A DNA stretch of 64,000 bases from Rhizobium sp. NLR16a. Its GTDB lineage: Bacteria; Pseudomonadota; Alphaproteobacteria; Rhizobiales; Rhizobiaceae. Every line of letters begins with the position of its first letter. Position 1 is the first letter of the stretch. Location: assembly GCF_017948245.1 (NCBI RefSeq), contig NZ_CP072867.1, forward strand, positions 124,001 through 188,000, given 5' to 3'. This document shows, piece by piece, positions 25,717-33,997 of this stretch. The position numbers and the translations under genes were made by a program. The notes beneath the pieces were generated by a model, which saw only the letters and a program-made list of their open reading frames with translations, made no database searches and was not told the origin of the DNA.

Positions 25717-28278
25717 TTAGGTGCGCGGCTTCAGATTTTCCGGGTCGTAGATCGGCTTGTATCCGACGCCGACAACCTCCACCGGGTAGCTCTCGGCAAA
25801 ATACTCGATATTCAGCTTGCGTCCGACCTGGCAATGCGACCACGGCAGATAGGCCAAAGCAATGTTCTTGCCGACCGTCGGTCCGTAGGCGATCGAGGTC
25901 GTGTAGGACCGGCGGCCGAGTTCGTCGACCAGAACCTCTCCAGTGGCGGGATCGACAACCGGCAGGTTGCCGAGAGGATAACGCTTCACGCCTGTCTTGT
26001 CGGTATTCTCGGTCATCACGAGCGTGCACAGCATGGCCGGCTGGTGCTCGCGCGCCTTGTATTCCAGATGTTTTGCCTTGCCGCGGAAATCGGCTTCCTT
26101 GACCTTAGGTCGGGCGAGATCGGCTTCGATCAGATTGTACTGGGTCAGCAGGTCGGCGTTCTGCAGGCGCAGGCTCTTCTCCATGCGGCGCGAATTCGCA
26201 TAGGTCTCGACGCCGAAGGCCATCACGCCGGTCGAGCGCAGCGCATCCCAGACGGCGAGGCCGTCCTCGTACTTCATGTGCAGTTCCCAGCCCTGCTCGC
26301 CGACATAGGAGATGCGGAAGGCGGTGACGGTCTTGCCTGATATTTCGATCGGCTTGATCGCCGCAAAGGCGAAGTTTTCCTGATCGAGCCCGGCCGGATC
26401 GGCCACGACCTTCTTCAGCGTCTCGCGCGCGTTCGGACCCCAGATGCCGATCGTCACGAATTTTTCCGAGACGTCGGTGACGGTCACGTCAAGGCCGCGG
26501 TCTTGAGCGACGCGCTTCATATAGTGCAGGTCGCGCGGGCCGGCATCGGCGCCGTTGACGAGACGGCAGCGGTCGGCCATGCGGAAGACGGTGAAGTCGG
26601 CGCGCACCATGCCTTCGTCGTCGAGGAAATGGGTGTAGACGCCCTTGCCGATGTTGGCATCGCCGCCGATCTTGGCAGCGCACAGCCATTCCATCAGTTC
26701 GACATGGTCGGGTCCTTCGATATCGACCATGTGGAAGTGGCTGAGATTGACGATGCCGCAATCCTCGCTCATCGCCAGATGCTCGGCATTCGAGACGCGC
26801 CAGAAATGGCGGCTGTCCCATTCGTTCTCGCGAACCGGCACGCGGTCACCGTATTTTTCCAGAAGGTGCTCGTTGGCGGCGTAGCCGTGCGCACGCTCCC
26901 AGCCGCCGAGCTCCATGAAGTAGCCGCCCAGCTCCTTTTCGCGCTCGTAGAAGGGCGAGCGCTTGACGTTGCGGCCGGAGGCATAGGGTTCGCGGGTGTG
27001 GACAGCCGGGAAATAGATCTTCTGGGCGGCTTCGAAGCAGCGGCCTTCAATGAACTCTTCCGTCAGCTGATGCGGATAGAAGCGGGCGTAATCAATGCTG
27101 TTGTGGTCGATTTCGGTCCGACCGTCGGTCATCCAGTCGGCGATCAGCTTGCCATAGCCGGGGCCATCCTTGACCCAGATGGCGACGCAATACCAGAGGC
27201 CGCGCACCTTCTGGCTCTCGCCGCAGGATGGACCGCCGGCGGCGGAAACCTGCAGCAGACCGTTGAAGGAATGGCCTTCGTTATAACCGAGTTCGCCGAG
27301 GATCGGCGTCAGTTCCATGGCGCGCTCGAGCGGCTCGATGATCTGTTCCATCTCGAGATCGCGCTGCGACGGCGAAAGGCGGGCTTCGTGTTTTTCGAGA
27401 AGCTCGCGCGGATGGCACATGCGCGGATTGTTGGCTTCGTAATAGCCCCACTCAATCTGGCCGCCTTCGGTCGTCGCCGGGTCGCCGGTATCGCGCATAT
27501 AGGCGGAGTTGCCCTGGTCGCGCAGCAGCGGGAAGCCGATCTCCTTGCCGGTGCCTTCGAACTCGTTATAGGGACCGAAGAAGGTCAGCGGGTGATCGAC
27601 CGGCATGACCGGCAGGTCTTCGCCGACCATCTCGGCGATCAGGCGTCCCCAGAGGCCGGCGCAGACGATGACGTGGTCGGCCATGATGGTGCCGCGATGG
27701 GTGACGACGCCCTTGATGCGGCCGCCTTCGACGATCAGCGACTTCGCCGGGGTATTGCCGAAGACCTGCAGCTTGCCGGCCTTTTCGGCGGCGTCGACCA
27801 GTTTGCCGGCAACGGTCTGCGAGCGCGGAATGACGAGGCCGGCATCCGGATCGAAGAGGCCGCCCATCACCTGATCTTCCTCGATCAGCGGGAACTTCTT
27901 CTTGATCTCGGCAGGGCTGACATAATGGGCGCGTGTGCCGAAGGCGCGGGCCGAGGAAAGCTTGCGCTTGATTTCCTCCATCCAGGCATGGTCGCCGGTA
28001 CGCGCCACTTCGAGGCCGCCGATGCGGGCGTAATGGCCCATTTTCTCATAGAAATCGATCGAATATTGCGTGGTCCAGACCGACAGATAGTCGTGGCTGG
28101 TGGTGTAACAGAAGTCCGAGGCATGGGCTGTCGAGCCGATGTCGGTCGGTATGCCCGACTTGTCGATGCCGACGATGTCGTCCCATCCGCGCTCGACGAG
28201 ATGATGAGCGATGGAGGCGCCGACGATGCCGCCGAGCCCGATGATGACGACCTTTGCCTTTTCCGGAAATGCTGCCAC
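25717..28278 (-). CDS. FAD-dependent dimethylglycine/sarcosine dehydrogenase-like protein with GCV_T domain
   Basis: An 853-residue two-domain enzyme. The N-terminal half is a DAO-type flavoprotein with dinucleotide motif GLGGIVGASIAHHLVERG (about 14-31). His in the TAHASDFCY region could be the covalent flavin site. The C-terminal part (about 430-853) is a glycine-cleavage-T-protein-like folate-binding domain with VGEQGWELHMKYEDG and MEKSLRLQNADL. The architecture matches dimethylglycine and sarcosine dehydrogenases, which demethylate N-methylated glycines and pass C1 units to tetrahydrofolate. Start is a GTG with AAGGA 7 bp upstream. It appears monocistronic. Confidence 0.85.
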   Translation of the reverse strand: MAAFPEKAKVVIIGLGGIVGASIAHHLVERGWDDIVGIDKSGIPTDIGSTAHASDFCYTTSHDYLSVWTTQYSIDFYEKMGHYARIGGLEVARTGDHAWMEEIKRKLSSARAFGTRAHYVSPAEIKKKFPLIEEDQVMGGLFDPDAGLVIPRSQTVAGKLVDAAEKAGKLQVFGNTPAKSLIVEGGRIKGVVTHRGTIMADHVIVCAGLWGRLIAEMVGEDLPVMPVDHPLTFFGPYNEFEGTGKEIGFPLLRDQGNSAYMRDTGDPATTEGGQIEWGYYEANNPRMCHPRELLEKHEARLSPSQRDLEMEQIIEPLERAMELTPILGELGYNEGHSFNGLLQVSAAGGPSCGESQKVRGLWYCVAIWVKDGPGYGKLIADWMTDGRTEIDHNSIDYARFYPHQLTEEFIEGRCFEAAQKIYFPAVHTREPYASGRNVKRSPFYEREKELGGYFMELGGWERAHGYAANEHLLEKYGDRVPVRENEWDSRHFWRVSNAEHLAMSEDCGIVNLSHFHMVDIEGPDHVELMEWLCAAKIGGDANIGKGVYTHFLDDEGMVRADFTVFRMADRCRLVNGADAGPRDLHYMKRVAQDRGLDVTVTDVSEKFVTIGIWGPNARETLKKVVADPAGLDQENFAFAAIKPIEISGKTVTAFRISYVGEQGWELHMKYEDGLAVWDALRSTGVMAFGVETYANSRRMEKSLRLQNADLLTQYNLIEADLARPKVKEADFRGKAKHLEYKAREHQPAMLCTLVMTENTDKTGVKRYPLGNLPVVDPATGEVLVDELGRRSYTTSIAYGPTVGKNIALAYLPWSHCQVGRKLNIEYFAESYPVEVVGVGYKPIYDPENLKPRT

Positions 28279-28467
28279 GTGCTGTTCCTTCTATTTCCGC
28301 ACGAATTAAAACTACCTAGCCGCGCTTGGCTTACGCTTCGCGTGAGATGCAGGAGTCATGTCAGCCTCGTGAGCGTGTCACATTTGCCGAAGCTGCAAAA
28401 CCCCAGACCTCTCCCTCTCGAAGCTGGATAAGCCATTATGCATAAGGCTCACAATCGTCATTGGTCC

Positions 28468-28489
28468 TACGCCGTCGAGTAACGGCGTA
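28468..28489. repeat. Perfect 8-bp hairpin in an intergenic region
   Basis: TACGCCGT (28468-28475) and ACGGCGTA (28482-28489) with a 6-nt loop. It lies in the 268-bp gap upstream of the dehydrogenase and downstream of the small XRE-linked cassette, so it may terminate the latter. Nothing coding is seen in the rest of that gap. Confidence 0.35.
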
Positions 28490-28546
28490 ATTGCGTCAGC
28501 CCGGATCGAGGCTGAAATTATTCCCGATAGAGCTCGCACGCCCGGA

Positions 28547-28786
28547 TCACGACGCTGAAATCGCCTCGAGCCGGTCGATGTCCCCCAGCACGATATCTTC
28601 GGAAACAGGTTCGCGATTGTGCAGTCGGAACCATTCGGCCGCTTCGCGCACGCGATCCCCGTGCGGCGAGGGATAGGCGCCCAGCCGGAGAACCCACTCG
28701 CGCACGGTCTCGCGCTCCATCCGTCCGGCCCGATATCGCTCGCAGACGGTTTTCGCCGAGGCGACGAGATCATTGATGCTTTTCAC
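28547..28786 (-). CDS. Small hypothetical protein, last gene of the XRE cassette
   Basis: A 79-residue acidic/basic helical protein (MKSINDLVASAKTVCERYRA at the start) with no membrane segment or recognised domain. The middle has ETVREWVLRLGAYPSPHG followed by VREAAEWFRLHNREP. The GTG at 28786 is preferred because GAGGGAC lies 6 bp upstream inside the end of the neighbouring gene; a TTG at 28801 that overlaps the upstream stop is possible. It forms a tight three-gene unit with the two genes upstream. Confidence 0.55.
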   Translation of the reverse strand: MKSINDLVASAKTVCERYRAGRMERETVREWVLRLGAYPSPHGDRVREAAEWFRLHNREPVSEDIVLGDIDRLEAISAS

Positions 28787-28797
28787 GGGACTGTCCC

Positions 28798-29058
28798 TCA
28801 ATGCACGGAAGGCTCTTCATCGTCGAGGAAGGATCGAATGCCGTCCCGCGCCACGACCGCCAGGAATTCGTCGAAGGCTTCACGGTCGGTCGCGAACGGC
28901 TCGTCCCACTGGATCAGATCCTCCGCCTGGGTGACGACTTCCATCGTCCAGTCTCCGTTGCTGCCGGCGGTTCGAAAGATATCGACGAGCACCGTAACCC
29001 CGTCATCGGTAAATTCCCCCGCCAATTCGGAGTGCTCAAGCTTCTGTTTCTTTGCCAT
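28798..29058 (-). CDS. Small hypothetical protein, middle gene of the XRE cassette
   Basis: An 86-residue acidic protein (MAKKQKLEHSELAGEF at the start, then TDDGVTVLVDIFRTAG). The alternating pattern and the DWTMEVVTQAEDLIQWDEPF segment suggest a compact alpha/beta fold. The ATG follows the stop codon of the XRE gene with no gap. I recognise no family. The arrangement of a regulator followed immediately by two very small proteins resembles toxin-antitoxin or stress cassettes. Confidence 0.6.
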   Translation of the reverse strand: MAKKQKLEHSELAGEFTDDGVTVLVDIFRTAGSNGDWTMEVVTQAEDLIQWDEPFATDREAFDEFLAVVARDGIRSFLDDEEPSVH

Positions 29059-29394
29059 TCAACCGCCAGCGCCGGGAGGGGCGTCGTTTTTGAGATGCTC
29101 TTCATATTGGACCGTCTCGGTCTCGTCCGTGTCTATAGAAGCCGATGGCGATCTTGCCAAGCGAACGCCGGCGCCGCCGCCATCTTCCGGGATAAACAGC
29201 ACGCCTGCATCTTCCAGGCTGCGCCTCATGGCCTGGAGAGTTTTCTCATCAGGGAGATGCGCTCCCGCCTCGAAACCGGCAATCGTCGCCTTGTCGATCT
29301 TCGAAGCTGAAGACAGGTCGTCCTCAGACCAGGCGATGAGTGCCCGCGCGGCGCGGCACTGGGCTGGAGATAGATACAAATCACTACCTTGCAT
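29059..29394 (-). CDS. XRE-family HTH regulator
   Basis: A 111-residue protein with an XRE HTH at about residues 10-65. LSPAQCRAARALIAWSEDDL is followed by the recognition helix region IDKATIAGFEAGAHLPDEKT and then LQAMRRSLEDAGVLFIPEDG, an arrangement common in short rhizobial XRE regulators. The C-terminal tail is acidic and probably disordered. The ATG at 29394 is preferred over an upstream in-frame start. It heads a three-gene operon with zero or few bases between genes. Confidence 0.8.
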   Translation of the reverse strand: MQGSDLYLSPAQCRAARALIAWSEDDLSSASKIDKATIAGFEAGAHLPDEKTLQAMRRSLEDAGVLFIPEDGGGAGVRLARSPSASIDTDETETVQYEEHLKNDAPPGAGG

Positions 29395-29566
29395 CGAAAT
29401 TCGATTCTTGCTCTGGGTCAGCAATACAAAGATGTAACCGCAGCAGAAGAAAGCAAGCGAGGCTCACTGTCAGTCTATGCCGGTTGCGGTTGCGCGTCAT
29501 TATGATGGACGAGCCGAAAATCGCCGAAGCTTCCGCACCGACAATCGTCTCGGCTGGCATTGACCG

Positions 29567-31087
29567 CTATTGCGGCACCTGGAACAGGTGGCGGATTTGC
29601 ATAAGCAACGAGGTCATCGAGCTGCCGTTCAACGTTGTGCCTTCGGTCACGAATGAATGCTGGCCGGTCTCTATGCGGCGGGACAGCGTGGCGGCGAGCT
29701 CCTCGGCGATGCCGGGCCGGTCGTGCAGCAGCGGTGTCAGACTGGTCTGCGCAATTTCGTAAATGACCACGAAGGTAAGGGCGCGCAGCCTTGCCGCTTC
29801 GCCGGCGCCGATCAGCAGTCCGCTCTCGCCGAAATAGTCGCCCGGTGCCAATCGTCCGACTTCGATTTCCTTTTGGCCCTCCTTCCGCGTCGCGATGACG
29901 GCGCCGCTGCGCACGATCATCAGCGAAGCCACCGTATCCCCCTGTTCAATCAGAATCGCATCCTTCTTGAAGGTCCGCCGCGTCATCGAGGCGGCCAGCG
30001 TTTCCTTCTCGTCCTCCGTCAACGAGGAAAACAGGGGGATGGCATCGAGGAGCTTCAGCGGCGTCGGACGATGCGGCCCTGCCATTTCTTCCGGCTGCAT
30101 CCGGTCGGGCGGCGGGCCCGCGGCATCGATCGGCCGCGTCAGGGTGAGGCCGGCAGCCTTGATGTGGCGATAGACGAGATCGAATATCTCATTCTTCGCC
30201 GGCCCAGCGTGGCCAATATCCCTGACGCGAAAAGAAAGCTCAACCTCCACCGCATCGGCATTGAGCGATTTGACCTGTACGCCGGGCATTGGTTCCGTCA
30301 GGATAGAGCCGCTGCTCAAAAGCACGGTGCGCATGACCTCGACGATCGTCGATGGCCCCGCCGTCGGTACGACGCGGACCGTCAGCATGACACCGTGGCT
30401 GCGGTCGGGGCTGCTGAGGTTGGTCAGCCCCACCTTGGCAAGGAAGCTGTTGGGCAGGATGACGAGGTCGTTCGTGCCGTTCAGGAGATGCGTGGAACGC
30501 CAGTTGGTTTCGACGACACGCCCTTCGACGCCGTCGGTGAGGACGATCCAATCGCCGATTGTGTAAGGCCGGCCGAGATTGAGGGCGATGCCTGAAAAGA
30601 CGTCGTTCAGCGTGCTCTGCAGCGCCAGGCCGAGGATGATGGCGAAGACGCCCGAGGTGGCGATCAGCGTCCCGACGGGAAAGCTGAAGACATAGGCTAC
30701 CACCGAAAGGATCGCGCCGAGATAGATCAGGCCGATAACCAGATCCTGAACGAGGCGCCCCTCCCGCGGTTGACGTTCGAAGATCAAGAAGACACGAACG
30801 AAGCCGATCAAGGCCCAGGCGGCATTGATCCACCAGACCACCTTGGCAAGGCCGATGAAGACACGTTCGAAGGTGGACGACGATGTCGGGCTGACCTCAT
30901 AGGGCACGATATCGTGATAGAGAAGCAGGATGGTCAGCGCCGCGAAGAAGAACACCTGACCGGCCAGCTTCCAGCTCGGGAAGCGGCGAAGGGCAATTCG
31001 GATAACCATCGCGCCGACCACGGCCAGCATTCCGACCTGGACGATGGGATCGGAAAGCACGTCGGGCCAAGTGGGATTGTCAAGCAT
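29567..31087 (-). CDS. MscS-type mechanosensitive channel fused to a cyclic-nucleotide-binding domain
   Basis: A 506-residue membrane protein. About four N-terminal helices (17-35, 41-58, 80-100 and 115-140) lead to the MscS pore and beta domain, with GVFAIILGLALQSTLNDVFS near 140-160 and NLGRPYTIGDWI after it. The C-terminal domain (about 345-465) is a CAP/CNBD-type fold, with ILIEQGDTVASLMIVRSGAV and APGDYFGESGLL. The fusion suggests gating or modulation by a nucleotide, as in cyclic-nucleotide-gated MscS relatives. The ATG overlaps the end of a tiny upstream frame. Confidence 0.88.
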   Translation of the reverse strand: MLDNPTWPDVLSDPIVQVGMLAVVGAMVIRIALRRFPSWKLAGQVFFFAALTILLLYHDIVPYEVSPTSSSTFERVFIGLAKVVWWINAAWALIGFVRVFLIFERQPREGRLVQDLVIGLIYLGAILSVVAYVFSFPVGTLIATSGVFAIILGLALQSTLNDVFSGIALNLGRPYTIGDWIVLTDGVEGRVVETNWRSTHLLNGTNDLVILPNSFLAKVGLTNLSSPDRSHGVMLTVRVVPTAGPSTIVEVMRTVLLSSGSILTEPMPGVQVKSLNADAVEVELSFRVRDIGHAGPAKNEIFDLVYRHIKAAGLTLTRPIDAAGPPPDRMQPEEMAGPHRPTPLKLLDAIPLFSSLTEDEKETLAASMTRRTFKKDAILIEQGDTVASLMIVRSGAVIATRKEGQKEIEVGRLAPGDYFGESGLLIGAGEAARLRALTFVVIYEIAQTSLTPLLHDRPGIAEELAATLSRRIETGQHSFVTEGTTLNGSSMTSLLMQIRHLFQVPQ

Positions 31088-31169
31088 TGAAATCGACTCG
31101 CGAGAGAAGGCTGAGTGCGGCCAGAACCGCTATGGCAATGACCGGTCGAAGAACCTTCGTCGCTGTCAT
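31080..31169 (-). CDS. Possible 29-residue single-helix membrane peptide
   Basis: The frame encodes MTATKVLRPVIAIAVLAALS plus nine residues, a basic N-terminus and one hydrophobic helix. AAGGAC sits 8 bp before the ATG, and the stop overlaps the MscS start (AATGCTTGA). It could be a small subunit or a leader whose translation feeds into the channel gene. Evidence is limited to RBS, overlap and hydrophobicity. Confidence 0.35.
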   Translation of the reverse strand: MTATKVLRPVIAIAVLAALSLLSRVDFNA

Positions 31170-31319
31170 CGAATAGTCCTTGAGAAAAATCCATTCCTCG
31201 CGACGTCCGCCGGGCAGGCGACCGGAGGTCCGGAAAAGCAACATTGCCGTTCGTTCAAGCGATGTCAAACCGCCACCTAGCCATGGATTTCGCGTTGCGC
31301 CTTTCGGGTGATCAGGCGC

Positions 31320-32195
31320 TCAGCGAAGCTTGCCGATGCTGGCATACATGCCGGTCGTGCGGAATTCGGTCGGATTGGTGCCGTAGACGCGGCGGAAGAC
31401 CTTCGAGAAATAGTTTGCGTCCTCGAAGCCGCACATGATGGCAACTTCCTTGACCGGCAGGAAGTCTGCCTTGGTCAGAAGCTTGACGGCGCGCTGCAGC
31501 CGCTGCTGCAGCACGTATTCCGCCGGCGGCATGCCTTCGCTCTCGGCGAAGCTGCGGGAGAAATGCGCGCGGCTGAGGCCGACGATGCCGGCGAGTTCGC
31601 TGACCGGCAGCGGTTTGTCGAGATTGGCGTTGATATGATCGATGACAGGCTGCATCAGGCTGAGCTCGGCGGCAAAGGCCGGCGAGCCGAAGACGTCGTC
31701 ATAGAGCGCCATCGCGGCTTCATAGGCGATCGCCGAGGCCGCTCCCGCCGAGGTCGCGCCCTTGACGAGACGGAGGCTGCAATCGGCGAGATGATCGATG
31801 GTCGAGGGCTGCAGTTTCAAGACCGGACCGGCAGTGGAAAGTACCAGCTTGTGGATGCGCAGCGTTTCCTCGCCGTTCATCGAAATCCAGAAATACTCCC
31901 AACGGTCGCCCTTCTCCAGCCAGTAGCGGTGATTGTGCGGCACGAGCACGAGGAGCGTGTCGCCGCCCTGAAGGCGATAGTTGCGGTTCTGGTAGCGCAG
32001 CCGGCCGCTGCCGCTGATCGTGTGCTGCAGCACGGTGAACGGCGTCTGGCCGCGTCTGCGGCCGTCCCAATCATAGGTTTCGTTCTCGCGCACCTCGTAA
32101 CCGGCGCTGGTCGGCATCGCGTGCAACCGCTGACGGCCGCGGGGTAGCGAGACCGTCCTCATCGACTGTCCGTTGGCGATTAAATCCTGCAGCAC
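31320..32195 (-). CDS. agpT: AraC-family regulator of the alpha-galactoside operon
   Basis: A 291-residue AraC-type activator. The N-terminal cupin-like sugar-sensing domain (about 40-170) contains SGSGRLRYQNRNYRLQGGD. The C-terminal double-HTH domain (about 190-285) contains LSRAHFSRSFAESEGMPPAEY and ends with VAIMCGFEDANYFSKVFRR. The GTG start at 32195 has AGGGG 8 bp upstream. It is divergent from agaL1. The symbol rests on synteny with the S. meliloti agp locus, where AgpT activates alpha-galactoside uptake. Confidence 0.85.
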   Translation of the reverse strand: MLQDLIANGQSMRTVSLPRGRQRLHAMPTSAGYEVRENETYDWDGRRRGQTPFTVLQHTISGSGRLRYQNRNYRLQGGDTLLVLVPHNHRYWLEKGDRWEYFWISMNGEETLRIHKLVLSTAGPVLKLQPSTIDHLADCSLRLVKGATSAGAASAIAYEAAMALYDDVFGSPAFAAELSLMQPVIDHINANLDKPLPVSELAGIVGLSRAHFSRSFAESEGMPPAEYVLQQRLQRAVKLLTKADFLPVKEVAIMCGFEDANYFSKVFRRVYGTNPTEFRTTGMYASIGKLR

Positions 32196-32406
32196 AAAAT
32201 TACCCCTGAAAGCATAATCCTTCTCTGGTCGGCCTGCCGAATTCGGGCATAATCCCGCTCGACAAGAAGGAAGAGAGCACGGCCGATCGATCGGTCGGGA
32301 GGAAAACAGGCAGTTTTACGGCTTTTTCAACCACATGTGCCGGCATGCGGTCTGTTCCTCCATATCAATCTTTTCTCTAGCATTCGATTGGGTCGAGGTG
32401 AAGATC

Positions 32407-33873
32407 ATGAGTTTCAAAATCGCTATCATCGGTGCGGGCAGCGTCGGTTTCACCAAGAAGCTGTTCACCGACATATTGTGCGTTCCGGAGTTTCGCGACA
32501 TCGAATTCGCGCTCACCGATATCAGCGAACATAACCTCGAGATGATCAAGGCGATCCTCGACCGGGTCGTCGAGGCGAACAAGCTGCCGACCAAGGTGAC
32601 GGCGACGACCGACCGCCGCAAGGCGCTGGAAGGCGCGCGTTACATCATCAGCTGCGTGCGGGTCGGCGGTCTCGAAGCCTATGCCGACGATATCAGGATC
32701 CCGCTGAAATACGGCATCGACCAGTGCGTCGGCGATACGATCTGCGCCGGCGGCATCCTTTATGGCCAGCGCAACATTCCCGTCATCCTCGACTTCTGCA
32801 AGGATATAAGAGAAGTCGCCGAGCCGGGCGCCAAGTTCCTCAACTACGCCAATCCGATGGCGATGAACACCTGGGCGGCGATCGAATATGGCAAGGTCGA
32901 CACTGTCGGCCTCTGCCACGGCGTGCAGCACGGCGCCGAACAGATCGCCGAGGTGCTCGGCGCCACGTCGGTGCGCGAGCTCGATTACATCTGCTCCGGC
33001 ATCAACCATCAGACCTGGTTCATCGACCTGCGCCTCAACGGCCGCAGGATCGGCAAGGACGAACTGGTCGCCGCCTTCGAGGCGCATCCCGTCTATTCGC
33101 AGCAGGAGAAATTGCGCATCGACGTGCTGAAGCGGTTCGGCGTTTATTCCACCGAAAGCAACGGCCACCTGTCGGAATATCTGCCCTGGTACCGCAAGCG
33201 GCCGGAGGAAATCACCCGCTGGATCGACATGTCCGACTGGATCCATGGCGAGACCGGCGGCTACCTCCGGCACTCGACGGAAACCCGCAACTGGTTCGAG
33301 ACGGAATTCCCGCAGTTCCTCGAATCCGCCTCCAGGCCGATCGATCCGGCCAGGCGCTCGAACGAACATGCCAGCCACATCCTGGAGGGACTGGAAACGA
33401 ACCGGGTCTATCGCGGCCATTTCAACGTCAAGAACAATGGCGTCATCACCAACCTGCCATCCGATGCGATCATCGAATCGCCCGGCTTCGTCGATCGCTT
33501 CGGCATCAACATGGTCTCCGGCGTCACCTTGCCGGAAGCCTGTGCTGCCACCTGCATCGCCTCGATCAACGTCCAGCGCATGTCGGTGCACGCGGCCATC
33601 TCCGGCGATATCGACCTCCTGAAGCTTGCCGTGCTGCACGATCCGCTGGTTGGCGCCGTCTCGACGCCGGAGGAAGTCTGGCAGATGGTCGACGAGATGG
33701 TCGTTGCCCAGGCGCGCTGGCTGCCGCAATATGCCGATGCCGTGCCGACCGCCAAGGAGCGGCTGTCGAAATCCAAGGTGCAGACCCGTGACTGGGCGGG
33801 GGCTGCGCGCCGCAACGTCCGCTCGATCGAGGAGCTGCGTGCGGAAAAGGCGGCGCTGAAACAGGCCGTCTGA
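32407..33873 (+). CDS. agaL1: GH4-family alpha-galactosidase/alpha-glucosidase
   Basis: A 488-residue glycoside hydrolase family 4 enzyme that needs NAD+ and a divalent metal. The NAD-binding motif is IIGAGSVGFTKK (8-18), with DIS at 38-40. The metal ligands are Cys170 in GLCHGVQHG and His201 in SGINHQTW; the substrate segment NPMAMNTWA is at 149-157. It has no signal peptide, so it cleaves imported alpha-galactosides such as melibiose or raffinose in the cytoplasm. The ATG at 32407 matches the family N-terminus. First gene of the operon, facing agpT. Confidence 0.92.
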   Translation: MSFKIAIIGAGSVGFTKKLFTDILCVPEFRDIEFALTDISEHNLEMIKAILDRVVEANKLPTKVTATTDRRKALEGARYIISCVRVGGLEAYADDIRIPLKYGIDQCVGDTICAGGILYGQRNIPVILDFCKDIREVAEPGAKFLNYANPMAMNTWAAIEYGKVDTVGLCHGVQHGAEQIAEVLGATSVRELDYICSGINHQTWFIDLRLNGRRIGKDELVAAFEAHPVYSQQEKLRIDVLKRFGVYSTESNGHLSEYLPWYRKRPEEITRWIDMSDWIHGETGGYLRHSTETRNWFETEFPQFLESASRPIDPARRSNEHASHILEGLETNRVYRGHFNVKNNGVITNLPSDAIIESPGFVDRFGINMVSGVTLPEACAATCIASINVQRMSVHAAISGDIDLLKLAVLHDPLVGAVSTPEEVWQMVDEMVVAQARWLPQYADAVPTAKERLSKSKVQTRDWAGAARRNVRSIEELRAEKAALKQAV

Positions 33874-33896
33874 CTTTTTCGTGGAAGATGGGTCGT

Positions 33897-33923
33897 CATG
33901 GGTTTCCGGGAGGGAAATCCATG
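33897..33923 (+). promoter_or_regulatory. Intercistronic hairpin between agaL1 and agpA
   Basis: CATGG-G-TTTCC (33897-33907) pairs with GGAAA-T-CCATG (33913-33923), ten Watson-Crick pairs with one central G.T wobble. No U-run follows. It lies in the 124-bp gap before the binding-protein gene and may mark a processing or partial termination point. Confidence 0.45.
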
Positions 33924-33997
33924 ACATCAAACCCGCTTTCACATCGTGCGAGGAAAAGGAGCCCGCGTGACCGCGCTCCGAAACAGAGGGAGAAACG

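Noticed and set aside
26503..28431. Long open frame on the plus strand (about 640 codons) across the dehydrogenase region
   Set aside because: It is the antisense shadow of the FAD-dependent dehydrogenase, produced by GC3 bias. Composition is Arg/Ala/Asp-rich with no domain, while the minus-strand frame has clear flavoprotein and GCV_T motifs.
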